A stretch of DNA of 64,000 nucleotides from Deltaproteobacteria bacterium GWB2_55_19. Its GTDB lineage: Bacteria; Desulfobacterota; GWC2-55-46. This document shows positions 63,608 to 64,000 of this stretch, one piece after another. Below the pieces are notes generated by a model that was given only the letters and a program-made list of their open reading frames with translations, had not been told where the DNA came from and did not search any database. Position numbers and translations under genes: made by a program. Positions within the stretch are counted from its first letter, which is position 1; the number at the start of each line of letters is the position of its first letter. The stretch covers positions 62,001 to 126,000 of the forward strand of contig MGPQ01000010.1 of NCBI GenBank assembly GCA_001797465.1. Reading direction: 5' to 3'.

Positions 63608-63834
63608 GGCTGTCTCTAAAAATTAGGAATTTTTTCTGAGGTCAAGGAAGGGCGGAAATAAAAAGCGCAGCATATATGGTAATATGTGAGCACTTTTATT
63701 TCCGCCCTGACGCAGTCCTTGCCGGACGGGCAAATTCGTATCAAACGGCTGAACATATGATACCCCAGGGGCTCCGTTTGATATTTGGCCCTGCGCCGAG
63801 CAGTCAGGAAAAATAACAATTTTTAGAGGTAGCC
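63608..63834. mobile_element. MITE-like element inserted between pstB and phoU
   Basis: Terminal inverted repeats GGCTGTCTCTAAAAATT (63608-63624) and AATTTTTAGAGGTAGCC (63818-63834) differ at two positions. They are flanked by TCAA on both sides (63604-63607 and 63835-63838), a probable 4-bp target duplication. Nested inside are GGGCGGAAATAAAA / TTTTATTTCCGCCC, hairpin TTGCC-GGACG-GGCAA, and ATCAAACGG / CCGTTTGAT. Positions 63716-63803 match the 91-bp module of tRNA-tail repeat B, including the end GCGCCGAGCAG. No coding capacity. Confidence 0.75.
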
Positions 63835-63847
63835 TCAAGGAGGAGAG

Positions 63848-64000
63848 ATGACGCGCGAGGCGTATCACAAGGCCCTTAAGGAACTGCAGGACGAGGTTTT
63901 GAAGATGTCCTCCATGGTCGGCACGGCCATAAAGGAATCGATGGAGGCGCTCAAATCCCGCGACCTGGAAATGTCCAGGCGGATAGTCAAGAACGACATG
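63848..64000 (+). CDS. phoU: Phosphate signalling protein PhoU, N-terminal part, cut by window edge
   Basis: The frame is open to the right edge; 51 residues are visible. It reads MTREAYHKALKELQDEVLKM, then MVGTAIKESMEALKSRDLEM and SRRIVKND, the first helices of PhoU, which couples PstSCAB to the Pho two-component system. AAGGAGGAGAG precedes ATG 63848, right after the target-site copy of the inserted element. Confidence 0.92.
   Translation, partial: MTREAYHKALKELQDEVLKMSSMVGTAIKESMEALKSRDLEMSRRIVKNDM

Overview
The window is a GC-rich, densely coded Gram-negative bacterial chromosome segment. Arg-AGG and Ile-ATA codons are used heavily in most genes. Outer-membrane and periplasmic proteins, GlnE, sigma-54 regulation, CCA-encoded tRNAs and phosphate-box promoters suggest a Deltaproteobacteria-like lineage (Desulfobacterota, Nitrospirota or a neighbour). 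That placement is an inference from gene style; no rRNA gene is present to confirm it.

Layout. (1) 1-8 kb: the left edge cuts dnaA (minus strand). Beside it are DnaA boxes and an AT-rich stretch, a probable oriC. Then come a nitrogen block (glutamate dehydrogenase, GlnE) and a DUF4388-TPR-ATPase membrane protein. (2) 8-15.5 kb: ClpB, Hsp20, a DUF1844 protein, an HtrA protease, UbiX, SerS and tRNA-Ser(UGA). (3) 15.9-19.4 kb: two tandem TMTC-like TPR membrane proteins. (4) 19.6-21 kb: an AT-rich two-gene islet with a consensus promoter inside an operator-like dyad. (5) 21-25.6 kb: a glycosyltransferase, a zinc-ribbon protein, tRNA-Ser(GCU), dUTPase, tRNA-Arg(ACG), a chlorite-dismutase-family protein and a CI-like regulator. 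Both tRNAs are followed by related repeats that copy the tRNA 3' end. (6) 25.8-36.6 kb: an XRE regulator, a FeeM-like acyltransferase and a B12/radical-SAM enzyme behind a Pho-box promoter, a large STAND-BTAD regulator, a RadC-like protein without its metal site, a PilZ protein and a PAS sigma-54 activator. (7) 36.7-50 kb: TadA, phosphohexomutase, HicAB, then an exopolysaccharide locus (wHTH regulator, rmlA-rmlC-rmlD-rmlB, a CysC-like kinase, four glycosyltransferases, a methyltransferase) and AcpS. (8) 50-59.7 kb: a His/Cys-rich secreted protein with a beta-barrel and a thioredoxin, a cupin, NadE, a TPR protein, UppP, a SIMPL protein and HemL. (9) 59.9-64 kb: pstS-pstC-pstA-pstB and the start of phoU.

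How the genes connect. Phosphate is the clearest theme. The pst operon carries direct repeats of CTGTAAC, and the radical-SAM/acyltransferase pair carries two CTGTCAC repeats 11 bp apart, placed 11 bp before a perfect TATAAT. This suggests a phosphate-starvation pathway that may make a phosphorus-free aminolipid or N-acyl amino acid. The sugar-nucleotide and glycosyltransferase genes form an envelope-polysaccharide pathway, with phosphohexomutase and UppP supplying sugar phosphate and lipid carrier.

The most unusual non-coding signals are: modular repeats that regenerate tRNA 3' ends, one of whose modules recurs inside a MITE-like element between pstB and phoU; a second MITE-like element between rmlD and rmlB; and a recurring arrangement in which the -10 box lies 7-10 nt before a start codon that has no Shine-Dalgarno sequence, suggesting leaderless mRNAs.
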